This document shows positions 24,095 to 33,348 of a DNA stretch of 64,000 nucleotides, one piece after another. The stretch is from positions 1-64,000 of the forward strand of contig DDUV01000087.1 of assembly GCA_002344975.1 (NCBI GenBank), in the 5' to 3' direction. The translations under genes were made by a program, and so were the position numbers. The notes beneath the pieces were generated by a model, which was not told the DNA's origin, searched no databases, and was given only the letters and a program-made list of their open reading frames with translations. This DNA is from Saprospiraceae bacterium UBA2329 (GTDB lineage: Bacteria; Bacteroidota; Bacteroidia; Chitinophagales; Saprospiraceae). Each line of letters starts with the position of its first letter. The stretch's first letter is position 1.

Positions 24095-25948
24095 ATGCTC
24101 CTTCTCCTCCTCTTTCAATACTTCCTCTTTGCGGCGCCAACCCCGGGGCAGCCGCCCTCCGCGCCCGCCTTCCGTTTCGCCATCGTTTCCGACACCCACA
24201 TCGGCGGAGCGCCCACGGCCTCCGAAGACCTCCGCCGCACCGTTGCCGACATCAATGCCGACAGCACGCTGGCCTTTGTCGTCATTTCCGGCGACGTGAC
24301 CGAACTCGGCTCCGATGTGGAATTGGCCGAAGCGCACGAGATACTCCGTCACCTCAACAAGCCCTGGTACGTCATTCCCGGCAACCACGACACCAAGTGG
24401 TCGGAAAGCGGCAACAACAGCTTTCTGCAGGTTTTCGGCTACGAACGCTTTTATTTCGAGTACGGCGGCTTTGTTTTTCTGGGTTGCAACAGCGGCCCCA
24501 ACATGCGCATGGCGCCCGGCCTCGTACCCGCCGAAGACCTGCGCTGGCTCGATTCCATCGTGGTACAATTGCCTGCCGGTCAGCCGCTTGTGTTTTTCAA
24601 TCACTACCCTTTGGACGAGGGTTTGGGCAATTGGTACAAAGTGACAGACATCCTGAAAAAAGCCAATACCCAGGCGGCGTTTTGCGGTCATGGCCACGCC
24701 AATAAAATCCTGTCGGCAGAGGGCATTCCTGCGGCCATGTGCCGTTCCAATCTCCGCGCCAAAGCAGATACCGGCGCTTACAACATCGTTGCCGTTTTTC
24801 CCGATTCGCTCACCCTTTCCGAGCGCCGACCCGGAGGCCGCACGACTGCGCCCTGGCATCGCATCGCCTTGGGGCAGCGGGATTTCAGCGCCGACACGAC
24901 CCGCTATTCCCGCCCCGATTTCAGCATAAACGAGCGATACCCGCAGGTAAGGCCCCTGTGGCAAATACAAGACCCCTGCGACATCGGTGCGGGCATTGCC
25001 GTTTCCGGCGACGTAGCGGTGTATGCCAACACCTGCGGCAATGTGAAAGCTGTTTTTTGGAAAAACGGAACCCCGAAATGGGCGTTTTCCGCGCTGGGCA
25101 AAATCTATTCCACGCCGGCCATCGAAAAGGGTAGGGTAGTGTTCGCCTCCGCAGACAGCGCAATCTATTGCATTTCAGTATATTCGGGTGAATTGATCTG
25201 GCAATTCAAAACAGGGAAAGCCATCGTAGCCTCGCCGGTCATCGCTGACGGGGTGGTGTATATCGGCTCCTCGGAGGGCAAGTTTAGGGCGATTTCTTTG
25301 CAATCAGGAGCGCTGTTGTGGGAGTTCGGCGGCGTAGAGGGCTTTGTGGAAACTCGTCCGGCGGTGGATGCCGAGCGGGTGTATTTTGGTAGTTGGGGCA
25401 CTTATTTTTATGCCTTGAACCGCAAAGACGGCGCCCTTGCCTGGCGCTGGAGCAATGGAGGGAGCAACCGCATGTTGTCGCCGGCGGCGGTTTTTCCGGT
25501 GTTGGCAGATGGGAAGGTGTTCATCGTGGCGCCGGATCGTTTTGCAACGGCATTGGATGCCCGAACGGGCCGCGTTGTTTGGCGGACAGACAAAAAAGTA
25601 GGTCGTGAGTCCATCGGAATCTCAGCCGATCAGCAGACGATTTATGTCAAATCCATGACCGACACCATCACGGCTTTTTCTGCAAAAGGCAGCACCTTGC
25701 AACAAAAATGGCAGGCACCCGCCGGCTACGGCTACGACATTGCGCCCTCGCCCATGACGGAGCGGGCCGGTCGGCTGTTTATTCCCACCGATAAAGGCGT
25801 GCTGATAGCCCTCAACCCGGCCACGCAAAAAGTGGAGTGGTCGCACAGGTTATGCAATGCCTTGATTAACAATGCTGTGCCCTTGCCCGATGGCAGAGTG
25901 TTGGGTACTACGATGGACGGGCTGGTGTTTTTATTACAGGAAAAGTGA
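24095..25948 (+). CDS. Secreted metallophosphoesterase fused to a PQQ-type beta-propeller
   Basis: 617 residues. A short hydrophobic leader is followed by a calcineurin-like phosphoesterase (~25-250) with metal-binding motifs FAIVSDTHIGG, VISGDVTELG, VIPGNHDTKW, FFNHYP and FCGHGHANK. The C-terminal half (~290-617) is a run of PQQ-like beta-propeller blades: ISVYSGELIWQFKTGK, ISLQSGALLWEFGG, LDARTGRVVWRTDK, LNPATQKVEWSHRL. It probably acts in the periplasm or outside the cell; the propeller may bind a ligand or partner. It begins 42 bases after the TIR gene but differs sharply in base composition and function, so a functional link is unlikely. Confidence 0.88.
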   Translation: MLLLLLFQYFLFAAPTPGQPPSAPAFRFAIVSDTHIGGAPTASEDLRRTVADINADSTLAFVVISGDVTELGSDVELAEAHEILRHLNKPWYVIPGNHDTKWSESGNNSFLQVFGYERFYFEYGGFVFLGCNSGPNMRMAPGLVPAEDLRWLDSIVVQLPAGQPLVFFNHYPLDEGLGNWYKVTDILKKANTQAAFCGHGHANKILSAEGIPAAMCRSNLRAKADTGAYNIVAVFPDSLTLSERRPGGRTTAPWHRIALGQRDFSADTTRYSRPDFSINERYPQVRPLWQIQDPCDIGAGIAVSGDVAVYANTCGNVKAVFWKNGTPKWAFSALGKIYSTPAIEKGRVVFASADSAIYCISVYSGELIWQFKTGKAIVASPVIADGVVYIGSSEGKFRAISLQSGALLWEFGGVEGFVETRPAVDAERVYFGSWGTYFYALNRKDGALAWRWSNGGSNRMLSPAAVFPVLADGKVFIVAPDRFATALDARTGRVVWRTDKKVGRESIGISADQQTIYVKSMTDTITAFSAKGSTLQQKWQAPAGYGYDIAPSPMTERAGRLFIPTDKGVLIALNPATQKVEWSHRLCNALINNAVPLPDGRVLGTTMDGLVFLLQEK

Positions 25949-26056
25949 TTTATTATGATCCCTTCGAGTAGGAATATTGCATGCGGGTAGAACCCGCAGA
26001 ATAGCTCACACGAGATGGAATCTCGCGCGAGCGTTTTATTACAGGAAAAGTGATTT
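25929..26056. repeat. Small palindromic element between 23-bp direct repeats
   Basis: A 23-base sequence (starting TTTTATTACAGG, ending GTGATTT) occurs at 25929-25951 and again at 26034-26056. The 82 bases between hold two hairpins, GCGGG-TAGAA-CCCGC (25984-25998) and CGAGAT-GGA-ATCTCG (about 26011-26025). The first copy includes the last codons and stop of the upstream gene. This could be a MITE/REP-like insertion with an unusually long target duplication. Confidence 0.7.
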
Positions 26057-26082
26057 TTACAGATACAATCAACACAAACAAT

Positions 26083-28398
26083 ATGAAAAAGACCATTTTA
26101 TTATGGCTCATCAGCTTGGTTATGCTGGGGCCTGTCTTTGGACAAACAGCGCCGACATTGGGAAAAAACAGCGATCAGGAAGTCATTTCCACCATGTCGT
26201 TGGATGAAAAAGTGCGTCTGCTGGTCGGCATGGGCATGCGTTTGCCGGGAATGCCGGGCAATGCGCAACAAGGCCCTGTGGTGGGCCAAACGCAGGACAA
26301 AGTACCCGGAGCTGCCGGTACCACCGCCACCTTCCAACACTTGGGCATTCCGGGATTGGTAGTCGCCGACGGGCCTGCGGGATTGCGCATTTCGCCAACC
26401 CGGCCCGGCGAAGACAAAACGTATTACTGCACCGCATTTCCCATTGCTACACTGCTGGCGGCCTCCTGGGATACGCCCTTGGTAGGAAAGGTAGGCGAAG
26501 CGATGGGCCGCGAAACCAAAGAGTACGGCGTGGACATCATTCTCGGTCCGGGTATGAACCTCCACCGCAATCCCTTGGGCGGGCGCAATTTCGAGTACTA
26601 CTCTGAAGACCCCCTGCTGACGGGCAAAATGGCAGCCGCAATGGTCAATGGCATACAATCGAATGGCGTAGGCACCTCCATTAAACACTTTGCAGTCAAC
26701 AATCACGAGACCAACCGCAACACCATCAATGTAAAAGTGAGTCAACGGGCGCTGCGCGAACTGTACCTCCGGGGTTTTGAAATTGCGGTAAAAGAATCGA
26801 ACCCCTGGACGGTAATGAGCAGCTACAACAAGGTCAACGGCACTTATACTTCTCAAAGTGCGGAATTGCTGAAAACCGTCTTGCGCAAAGACTGGGGTTT
26901 CAAAGGCTTTGTTATGACCGACTGGTTTGGCGGAGATAACGCCGTGGAACAGATGAAAGCCGGCAATGATCTGCTCATGCCCGGAACGCCCAAACAGGTG
27001 GAACTCATTACCCAGGCTGTGAAAGAAGGCCGCCTGGAAGAACGCTTTCTCGACGAAAATCTGGCGACTATGCTGCCTATCTTTCGCCAATCGCCGGCCT
27101 TCAAAGGTTATCCCGCCTCCCTATCGCCTGATTTGAAAAGCCATGCAGTTGTGGCGCGTCAGGCAGCGACGGAGGGCATGGTACTCCTCAAAAATGACGT
27201 TGGAACCTTGCCATTGCGCAACCAGCGCCGAATAGCGGCCTTCGGCAATCACTCCTACGATCTGGTTTCCGGCGGTACCGGCAGCGGCGATGTCAACGAA
27301 GCTTATACGGTTTCGCTTCCGGAGGGTTTGCAAAATGCCGGCTTCCAGTTGATGGAACCGCTGCGCAAAGCTTACGAGATGTACCTCGGCGAAGAAAAGG
27401 CCAAACAGCCCAAAAACAAACCATTTTTCCTTCCGCCGCCGCATATTGCCGAACTGGCGCTGTCGCAAGATCAGATCAATGCCGCTGCCGCAAGTGCTGA
27501 TTGCGCCATTGTCACCATCGGGCGCATTGCAGGAGAGTTTGCAGATCGCAAGGCTGCGGATGATTTTTATTTGTGGCAGGCCGAGCAGGATTTGTTACGC
27601 ATGGTTTCCGAGACTTTTCACAGCAAGGGCAAAAAAGTGATCGTCATCCTCAATGTCGGCGGGGCCTTGGATGTAGCTTCCTGGCGCGATAAAGCCGACG
27701 CCATTCTGCTGGCTTGGCTGCCAGGACAGGAAGCCGGAAACGCCATAGCCGATGTACTCACAGGGAAAGTCAATCCATCGGGGAAACTACCGACGACCTT
27801 TCTGAAGCGGTACGAAGACGATCCTACAGCGGCCGGTTTTCCCGGAAAGGAATTCGGCGAGCCTGTTTTTATGGGATTTGCCACCGTCCGGCAGGCCGAA
27901 ATTGAATACGAGGAGGGCGTTTACATGGGCTACCGGGCTTGCGATAAGCAAAACATCGAACCGGCGTACGAATTCGGCTACGGCCTTTCTTACACTACAT
28001 TTTCCTACACCGATTTGAAGTTGAGCAGCCCGAAATTCAAAAACAAAATGACGGTATCGGTAACGGTTACCAACACAGGGAAAGTGGCCGGCAAAGAAGT
28101 GGCCCAACTGTACCTGAGCGCTCCGGCATTGAGCATGGATAAGCCGGCACAGGAGCTGAAAGGATTTGCCAAAACGCGCCTGCTCCAGCCCGGCGAATCG
28201 CAGGTGCTGAGTTTTGATCTGGATGCGCGCGCCCTGGCTTCTTTTGATGAAAAAAGCGCTGCCTGGCTCGCCGACAAAGGACTTTACACCGTCAGGGTAG
28301 GCGGCTCCAGTCGGGGAATGCGCTTGCAGGCCGAGTTCAAATTGGCAAAATCCATGGTAGTGGAAACGGTGAGCCGGTTGCCGGCGATGGAGCGGTGA
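26083..28398 (+). CDS. Secreted GH3 family beta-glucosidase-like glycoside hydrolase
   Basis: 771 residues with signal peptide MKKTILLWLISLVMLGPVFGQ. The GH3 N-terminal TIM barrel carries GLVVADGPAGLR, GPGMNLHRNPLGGRNFEYYSEDP, the conserved IKHFAVNNHETNR block and GFKGFVMTDWFGG with catalytic nucleophile Asp280. The GH3 C-terminal alpha/beta domain (~360-640, AIVTIGR..GE, DAILLAWLPGQEAGNAIADVLTGKVNPSGKLP) and an FN3-like tail (~670-750, VTNTGKVAGKEVAQLYL) complete the usual three-domain layout. It removes non-reducing beta-linked sugars in the periplasm or outside the cell. I start it at the ATG at 26083, where the signal peptide begins; the frame is open from 26050. Confidence 0.94.
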   Translation: MKKTILLWLISLVMLGPVFGQTAPTLGKNSDQEVISTMSLDEKVRLLVGMGMRLPGMPGNAQQGPVVGQTQDKVPGAAGTTATFQHLGIPGLVVADGPAGLRISPTRPGEDKTYYCTAFPIATLLAASWDTPLVGKVGEAMGRETKEYGVDIILGPGMNLHRNPLGGRNFEYYSEDPLLTGKMAAAMVNGIQSNGVGTSIKHFAVNNHETNRNTINVKVSQRALRELYLRGFEIAVKESNPWTVMSSYNKVNGTYTSQSAELLKTVLRKDWGFKGFVMTDWFGGDNAVEQMKAGNDLLMPGTPKQVELITQAVKEGRLEERFLDENLATMLPIFRQSPAFKGYPASLSPDLKSHAVVARQAATEGMVLLKNDVGTLPLRNQRRIAAFGNHSYDLVSGGTGSGDVNEAYTVSLPEGLQNAGFQLMEPLRKAYEMYLGEEKAKQPKNKPFFLPPPHIAELALSQDQINAAAASADCAIVTIGRIAGEFADRKAADDFYLWQAEQDLLRMVSETFHSKGKKVIVILNVGGALDVASWRDKADAILLAWLPGQEAGNAIADVLTGKVNPSGKLPTTFLKRYEDDPTAAGFPGKEFGEPVFMGFATVRQAEIEYEEGVYMGYRACDKQNIEPAYEFGYGLSYTTFSYTDLKLSSPKFKNKMTVSVTVTNTGKVAGKEVAQLYLSAPALSMDKPAQELKGFAKTRLLQPGESQVLSFDLDARALASFDEKSAAWLADKGLYTVRVGGSSRGMRLQAEFKLAKSMVVETVSRLPAMER

Positions 28399-28413
28399 GT
28401 GGAATGGCCATAA

Positions 28414-28581
28414 TGCAAAACACTTGCAATACAAGGAATTGAAAAAGGCCGCGAAGAAGAGCGTCTGTACTTTGTCGTCAATGCCTACAAGCAGGGTATC
28501 GCCATTCCGGTCATTGCGCTGATTGCGGCCGTCAGCGAGGAGGAGGTGTCGCGGATACTTGGGGAGCAGGGGCTTGTGTGA
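28414..28581 (+). pseudogene. Remnant of a Rpn/PD-(D/E)XK-type transposase-like nuclease gene (C-terminal end only)
   Basis: An open stretch of 55 codons without a usable start encodes IQGIEKGREEERLYFVVNAY, then IPVIALIAAVSEEEVSRIL before a stop at 28579-28581. The GIEKGREEE helix followed by a short IA...S.EEV..IL tail is typical of the C-terminus of Rpn family recombination-promoting nucleases. The catalytic N-terminal part is missing. It sits 15 bases after the GH3 stop, in the same frame but separated from it by the GH3 stop and a further TAA. Confidence 0.55.
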
Positions 28582-28610
28582 GGAATGGGGCATAAGTCCA
28601 AGCGGTCCGC

Positions 28611-29765
28611 CTACCCCTCCACCCAAAACAACTCCGCGCTCACAAAATCCGCCAGCAACTTCCCGCTGCGGCTCAGGGTAAAAACATCATTGTCGGCCCT
28701 CACAAGCCCTTGATGCAGAAAGGCTTGTACCTGTTGGCGAAAATATCCGGCAAAGTGTGCGCCCATCCTTTCGATCTGTTCCAGGCGGCAGCCCCACTGA
28801 GTGCGCAGCCCCGTCATCACATACTCGTTGTAGCGATCTGCCGCCCCGAGTATTTCTTCGTCCCAGACAAGCCCGCGCAGCGATTCCCAGGGCGCCGGGG
28901 TTTCCAGGTGTTTGACATACACAGGATTATTGGGCAAATTCCATTGCCTGTTTTGCCCGTTGTACGAGTGTGCGCCCGGACCGAGGCCGAGGTATGGTTC
29001 GCCTAACCAGTAGGAGGTGTTGTGCTTGGCGTACAGGCCGTTTTTGGCAAAATTGGAAATCTCGTACTGCTCGTAACCGGCCGTTTCGAGGGCGTCCATG
29101 AGGTACAGAAACTGCCGGGTAGCTTTTTCTTCTTCTACGGCAGGGCTTTTCCCCGTTTTGACAAAATGCGACAGGGCCGTCTTAGGCTCCACCGTGAGGC
29201 AGTAGCAGGATAGGTGCGGAATGCCATAATCCAAGAGGGTTTGAATATTGGCCGCCCATTGCTCATCGGAGGTGATGGGCGCCCCGTAGATCAGGTCGCA
29301 GGTGAGTTGGTCGAAGCCCAGAGCGAGGGCCGATTCTATACAGCGCCGCGATTCTCCGGCATGGTGCGCCCGGTTCATCCATTGCAAATCTTCGTCTGCA
29401 AATGACTGAATACCAATGCTCAGGCGATTGACCGGGGTGTTTCTGAGGGCGCGCAGGTACTCGTCCGTCAGGTCGTCGGGATTGGCCTCCAGCGTGATTT
29501 CTGCGTCGTCGGCTACGGCAAAGGCAGCGTTGATGCGTTCAAAAAGGCGCTCTAATTCTCCAGCACTCAACAACGAAGGCGTGCCTCCGCCGAAGTAAAT
29601 GCTGTCCAACACAACGGGGCCTCCAAAAAAATCCTGCCGCCCTTGCAATTCTTTTTCCATCGCCGCCAACAAAGGCTTCTTGAGTTTCAGCGAGGTAGAA
29701 AAATGGAAGTTGCAGTAGTGGCAGGCCTGCCGGCAAAATGGAATATGGAGGTATAAACCCGGCAT
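28611..29765 (-). CDS. hemW: Radical SAM haem chaperone HemW
   Basis: 384 residues, cytoplasmic. The radical SAM 4Fe-4S motif is CRQACHYCNF (Cys11, Cys15, Cys18), preceded by LYLHIPF. FGGGTPS, ITLEANPDDL, NRLSIGIQSF and DLIYGAP follow as in the HemW/HemN family. HemW proteins bind haem and deliver it to respiratory enzymes. The true oxygen-independent coproporphyrinogen oxidase HemN has extra N-terminal residues and a further Cys in its cluster motif, so HemW is the better name. The start codon overlaps the valS stop (TGATG), so the two genes are translated together. Confidence 0.92.
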   Translation of the reverse strand: MPGLYLHIPFCRQACHYCNFHFSTSLKLKKPLLAAMEKELQGRQDFFGGPVVLDSIYFGGGTPSLLSAGELERLFERINAAFAVADDAEITLEANPDDLTDEYLRALRNTPVNRLSIGIQSFADEDLQWMNRAHHAGESRRCIESALALGFDQLTCDLIYGAPITSDEQWAANIQTLLDYGIPHLSCYCLTVEPKTALSHFVKTGKSPAVEEEKATRQFLYLMDALETAGYEQYEISNFAKNGLYAKHNTSYWLGEPYLGLGPGAHSYNGQNRQWNLPNNPVYVKHLETPAPWESLRGLVWDEEILGAADRYNEYVMTGLRTQWGCRLEQIERMGAHFAGYFRQQVQAFLHQGLVRADNDVFTLSRSGKLLADFVSAELFWVEG

Positions 29766-32512
29766 CAGCAGCCTAATTGCGCGAGCGACTCCTCAATGAC
29801 GCGCAATTTTGCCTCGCCGTCGGCTAATTTCTGGCGCTCTTTGGCCACTACGGCTTCCGGCGCGCTGCCTACAAAGCGCTCATTGCTCAGCTTGGCCTGC
29901 ACCGAAGCAATGAACCCGCGATAGTGCTCCTGCTCTTTGCGCAGGCGGGCGCATTCTTCGTCTTTGTCCAAGCCCTTTTCCACCACGGCGAAGAACTTGT
30001 CCTTGCCGGCTAAGAAGGCTACTGCGTTTTCTATGTCGCTTTGCGTGATCTCGAAGGTTTCCAGCACGGCCATTTTGGAGATCATCTCCTGAAGGCCGGC
30101 AGTTTGGAACAGACCCGTTGCCGTGCGGCTGTCTTGCACAAACACCTTGAGCGGGTCCTTCATTTTGATACCGTAGTTGTTGCGCACTTCGCGGATGGCG
30201 GTCACGAGTTCTTTGGCCTCCTCGATGAGTTGGAGGAAGTCGTCGTCATAAGCAGCGCCTTGCGGCAAACTGCTCACGATACAATCTTCGCCTTCGAGGC
30301 GTTCGCGCAATTGGTGCCAGATTTCCTCGGTCACAAAGGGCATAAAAGGATGCAGCAGGGCCATCATCTGCTCGTACATGGCGGAGGCCTTTTCCACGGT
30401 GGCGCGGTCAATCGGTTCGCCGAAAGCCGGTTTGATCATTTCCAGATACCAAGAGCAGAAGTCGTCCCAGATGAGTTTGTACAGCGTCATCAGGGCTTCC
30501 GAAAGGCGATATTCTTTGAACATCACATTCACCCGGTCTATCGTGGCGTGCAGGCGCTGCTCCATCCATCTGCCTGCAATCGTTTGAATGGCATCGGTTT
30601 GTGCATCGGGCGCCTGCTCCGATACCGGCCAGCCTTTGATGAGACGCAGGGCGTTCCACATTTTGTTGCAGAAATTGCGGCCCTGTTCGCAGAGTTTGCT
30701 TTCGTTGAGCACTTCGCCGGTTTTGGGGTCGAAGGGCGCATCGAAAATAATGTCGTTGCCGGCTGCGGCACTGGAAAGCATCCCGAAGCGCACGCCGTCG
30801 GCGCCGTAGTTGTCGAGCAATTGCAGGGCGTCCGGGGAGTTGCCCAGCGATTTGCTCATTTTGCGGCGCTTGTTGTCGCGCACCATGCCGGTGAAATACA
30901 CATCGCGGAAAGGCTGAGCGCCTTTTTGAGCGATCAGGTCTTTGCCCAACAGTTCGGGCGCCCATTCGTAGCCCGACATAATCATGCGCGCCACCCAGAA
31001 AAACATGATGTCCCAGCCGGTGACGAGCAGATTGGTGGGGTAGTAATATTTCAGTTCTTCCTGATTTTCAAAGCCGTCGAACACGGAAATGGGCCACAAC
31101 CAGGAGGAGAACCAGGTGTCCACCACATCTTCTTCCTGGCGCAGGTCGTCCATGCTCAGGTTGGATTTGCCGGTGGCTTTGCGGGCCTGTTCGAGGGCTT
31201 CTTCGGCGGTTTCGGCCACAAAAACGTGCTGGTCTTCGCCGTTGGCTTCATAGCGGAGGTACCAGGCGGGAATGCGCTGTCCCCACCAGAGTTGCCGGGA
31301 GACGCACCAGTCGCGCACGTTTTCCTCGCGCAGCCATTGGTAGTACATATTCCACATGCCTTCCGGGTAAAATTTCACCTCGCCTTTGCGCACGGCCTCC
31401 AGCGCAGAGGCGGCCAGGTCTTTCATTTCCAAAAACCACTGCAAAGACAGGCGCGGCTCCACTACGGCGTCGGTGCGTTCGGAGTGGCCGATTTTGGTGC
31501 GATAGTCTTCCAATTTGACCAAGTTTCCGCTCTCCTCCAGCAGCCCCTTGATCTTTTTGCGGGCAGCGAAACGGTCTTCGCCCACCAAGATGATGGCCGC
31601 TTCGTTGAGCTTGCCGTCTTCGTCGAGGATGTCTATGACTTCCAGTCCGTGGCGCTTGCCGATTTCGAAGTCGTTGGGGTCGTGCGCCGGAGTGATTTTG
31701 AGGGCGCCGGTGCCGAATTCCCGGTCCACATAAGTATCGGCTATGATGGGAATAGCCTTGTCAATCAGCGGGATAAGTACCTGTTTGCCGATCCATGCCT
31801 GATAGCGCTCGTCTTCCGGGTGTACGGCCACCGCCACGTCGGCCATGATGGTTTCGGGACGTTGGGTAGCGATGACGATGCCCTGTGTGGGGTCGTCTGC
31901 CAGCAGATATTGGATGTGAAACAGGCGGGCATTTTCCTCCTGATAAAGGACTTCCTCGTTGGAGAGTACCGTTTTGGCCTCCGGGTCCCAGTTGGTCATG
32001 CGTTTGCCGCGATAGATGCGGCCTTTGCGGTACAAGTCCACAAAAACCTTGATGACGGCTTTAGACAGGCTTTCCTCCATCGTGAAGCGGGTGCGTTCCC
32101 AGTCGCAGGAAGCGCCGAGGCGTTTGAGCTGATCGAGGATGATGCCGCCATATTTGTCTTTCCAGTCGAAAGCATGTTGCAGAAACTCGTCGCGGGAAAT
32201 ATCGCCTTTGCGAATGCCGCGCTCGCGCAGCAGTTTCACCACCTTGGCCTCGGTAGCGATGGAGGCGTGGTCGGTGCCGGGTACCCAACAGGCGTTTTTG
32301 CCTTCCAACCTCGCCCTGCGAATCATAATATCCTGAATGGTGTTGTTGAGCATGTGCCCCATGTGCAGCACGCCGGTGACGTTGGGCGGCGGAATGACGA
32401 TGGTATAGGGTTCGCGCTCATCGGGCGTGGAGTGGAAATAGCCTTTACGAATCCAGTGTTCGTACCATTTGGCTTCGGTTTCCTGCGGACTGTATCGAGT
32501 AGAGAGTTCCAT
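29765..32512 (-). CDS. valS: Valyl-tRNA synthetase
   Basis: 915 residues, class I aminoacyl-tRNA synthetase that charges tRNA-Val. Visible are PPPNVTGVLHMGHML (HIGH-type motif at residues 50-53), WVPGTDHASIATEAKVV, the editing domain CP1 (TQRPETIMADVAVAVHPEDERY, GTGALKITPAHDPND), WPISVFDG, and KMSKSLGNSPD near residue 551. A C-terminal coiled coil (~850-915, LRKEQEHYRGFIASVQAKLSNERFVGSAPEAVV) completes the usual layout. It is first in an operon with hemW. A TATCTTTG promoter element lies 28 bases upstream. Confidence 0.97.
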   Translation of the reverse strand: MELSTRYSPQETEAKWYEHWIRKGYFHSTPDEREPYTIVIPPPNVTGVLHMGHMLNNTIQDIMIRRARLEGKNACWVPGTDHASIATEAKVVKLLRERGIRKGDISRDEFLQHAFDWKDKYGGIILDQLKRLGASCDWERTRFTMEESLSKAVIKVFVDLYRKGRIYRGKRMTNWDPEAKTVLSNEEVLYQEENARLFHIQYLLADDPTQGIVIATQRPETIMADVAVAVHPEDERYQAWIGKQVLIPLIDKAIPIIADTYVDREFGTGALKITPAHDPNDFEIGKRHGLEVIDILDEDGKLNEAAIILVGEDRFAARKKIKGLLEESGNLVKLEDYRTKIGHSERTDAVVEPRLSLQWFLEMKDLAASALEAVRKGEVKFYPEGMWNMYYQWLREENVRDWCVSRQLWWGQRIPAWYLRYEANGEDQHVFVAETAEEALEQARKATGKSNLSMDDLRQEEDVVDTWFSSWLWPISVFDGFENQEELKYYYPTNLLVTGWDIMFFWVARMIMSGYEWAPELLGKDLIAQKGAQPFRDVYFTGMVRDNKRRKMSKSLGNSPDALQLLDNYGADGVRFGMLSSAAAGNDIIFDAPFDPKTGEVLNESKLCEQGRNFCNKMWNALRLIKGWPVSEQAPDAQTDAIQTIAGRWMEQRLHATIDRVNVMFKEYRLSEALMTLYKLIWDDFCSWYLEMIKPAFGEPIDRATVEKASAMYEQMMALLHPFMPFVTEEIWHQLRERLEGEDCIVSSLPQGAAYDDDFLQLIEEAKELVTAIREVRNNYGIKMKDPLKVFVQDSRTATGLFQTAGLQEMISKMAVLETFEITQSDIENAVAFLAGKDKFFAVVEKGLDKDEECARLRKEQEHYRGFIASVQAKLSNERFVGSAPEAVVAKERQKLADGEAKLRVIEESLAQLGC

Positions 32513-32540
32513 CTTCGCGGTTGCTTGTTGTTAAGGGCCG

Positions 32541-32548
32541 CAAAGATA
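32541..32548 (-). promoter_or_regulatory. Probable -7 element of the valS-hemW operon
   Basis: TATCTTTG on the minus strand, 28 bases before the valS ATG. No good -33 element is visible. Confidence 0.5.
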
Positions 32549-32588
32549 GGGGATTTTGGGGAAGGAGTTGTAAGCGTTTTAGCGGTGC

Positions 32589-33206
32589 TCAATTTGCCTC
32601 TCTGAACCCTTTGAATTTTTTGTTCTTCGTTGCCCCCGTACCCCAATCTCCTATCACAATTCCGGTAATTCCCGTCGTGTCGAGCCACTGGTAATCTGGA
32701 TTCATTTCGAGAAAATGGGAGAACAGAATGGTGGATTTTGTTGCGGACATCAGTTTGTCGGTGTTGGTTACTTTAAATTCGTTTACTTCTTGTGGACTGA
32801 TTTTCAAGGGGATATTTCCGCAAAAAACGTGATCGCTGTCTTTTGTGTATGGAAATTCCAGGAACTCAAAGGTAGCCGGATCGGCCAGGACTATGATATG
32901 ATCATCAAGAAAAACGCGGTTGTTATCTTTTGAATAACCAGATTCATGAATCACCTGAAAGCTGCGCGGATCGGCATGTTCGATGAGCCGGCCGTGATAG
33001 AACACCGCATTTTTATCCTTCGCGTATTTTTTACTCTTCAGAACCCTGAAACTTTTCGCGTCATGCGCATCTATCGGAGTAATTCTTTTGCCCACCGACT
33101 CATCATAAGATACCCAAACCCATTGACCGTTCTCTTTTCGATATCCTGATTGACAAGATGTGAAAAACAAAACAAACAGCGCTCCGATGATTGGCCTGAT
33201 TCTCAT
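32589..33206 (-). CDS. DKNYY family lipoprotein
   Basis: 205 residues. The leader ends in LFFTSC, a lipoprotein signal. The body contains three spaced DKNYY-type units, YAKDKNAVFYHG, YSKDNNRVFLDD and YTKDSDHVFCGN, each about 33 residues apart. DKNYY proteins are found on bacterial cell envelopes and have no assigned function. The C-terminal ~70 residues do not match the repeat. It is read towards valS with a 76-base gap that contains the valS promoter. Confidence 0.85.
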   Translation of the reverse strand: MRIRPIIGALFVLFFTSCQSGYRKENGQWVWVSYDESVGKRITPIDAHDAKSFRVLKSKKYAKDKNAVFYHGRLIEHADPRSFQVIHESGYSKDNNRVFLDDHIIVLADPATFEFLEFPYTKDSDHVFCGNIPLKISPQEVNEFKVTNTDKLMSATKSTILFSHFLEMNPDYQWLDTTGITGIVIGDWGTGATKNKKFKGFREAN

Positions 33207-33284
33207 TTTTATATTTGGTTTACAAGGTGTTGTATTTCGTTGGATGTCCGTTGATTAGCATCTTGTTGTGAGTTGTAAAACGAA

Positions 33285-33321
33285 AAACAGCCTGTGACGG
33301 GAGTGCTGTCGCAGGCTGTTT
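33285..33321 (-). terminator. Intrinsic terminator of the bacilliredoxin gene
   Basis: 14-bp arms (33285-33298 and 33308-33321, one wobble pair) around a 9-base loop. On the minus strand the stem ends in a run of five T. It lies 28 bases after the stop at 33349. Confidence 0.8.
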
Positions 33322-33348
33322 GTTCAGTTGTCATCAAGCGTTGGCTGC

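Noticed and set aside
24095..25948. Metallophosphoesterase as a partner of the TIR gene in one defence operon
   Set aside because: It has an export signal, host-like composition and a propeller domain. The short 42-base gap is the only link.
30041..32605. Open frame of 854 codons on the plus strand opposite valS
   Set aside because: valS is complete with all family motifs on the minus strand. The opposite frame has no recognisable domain and results from the codon bias of valS.
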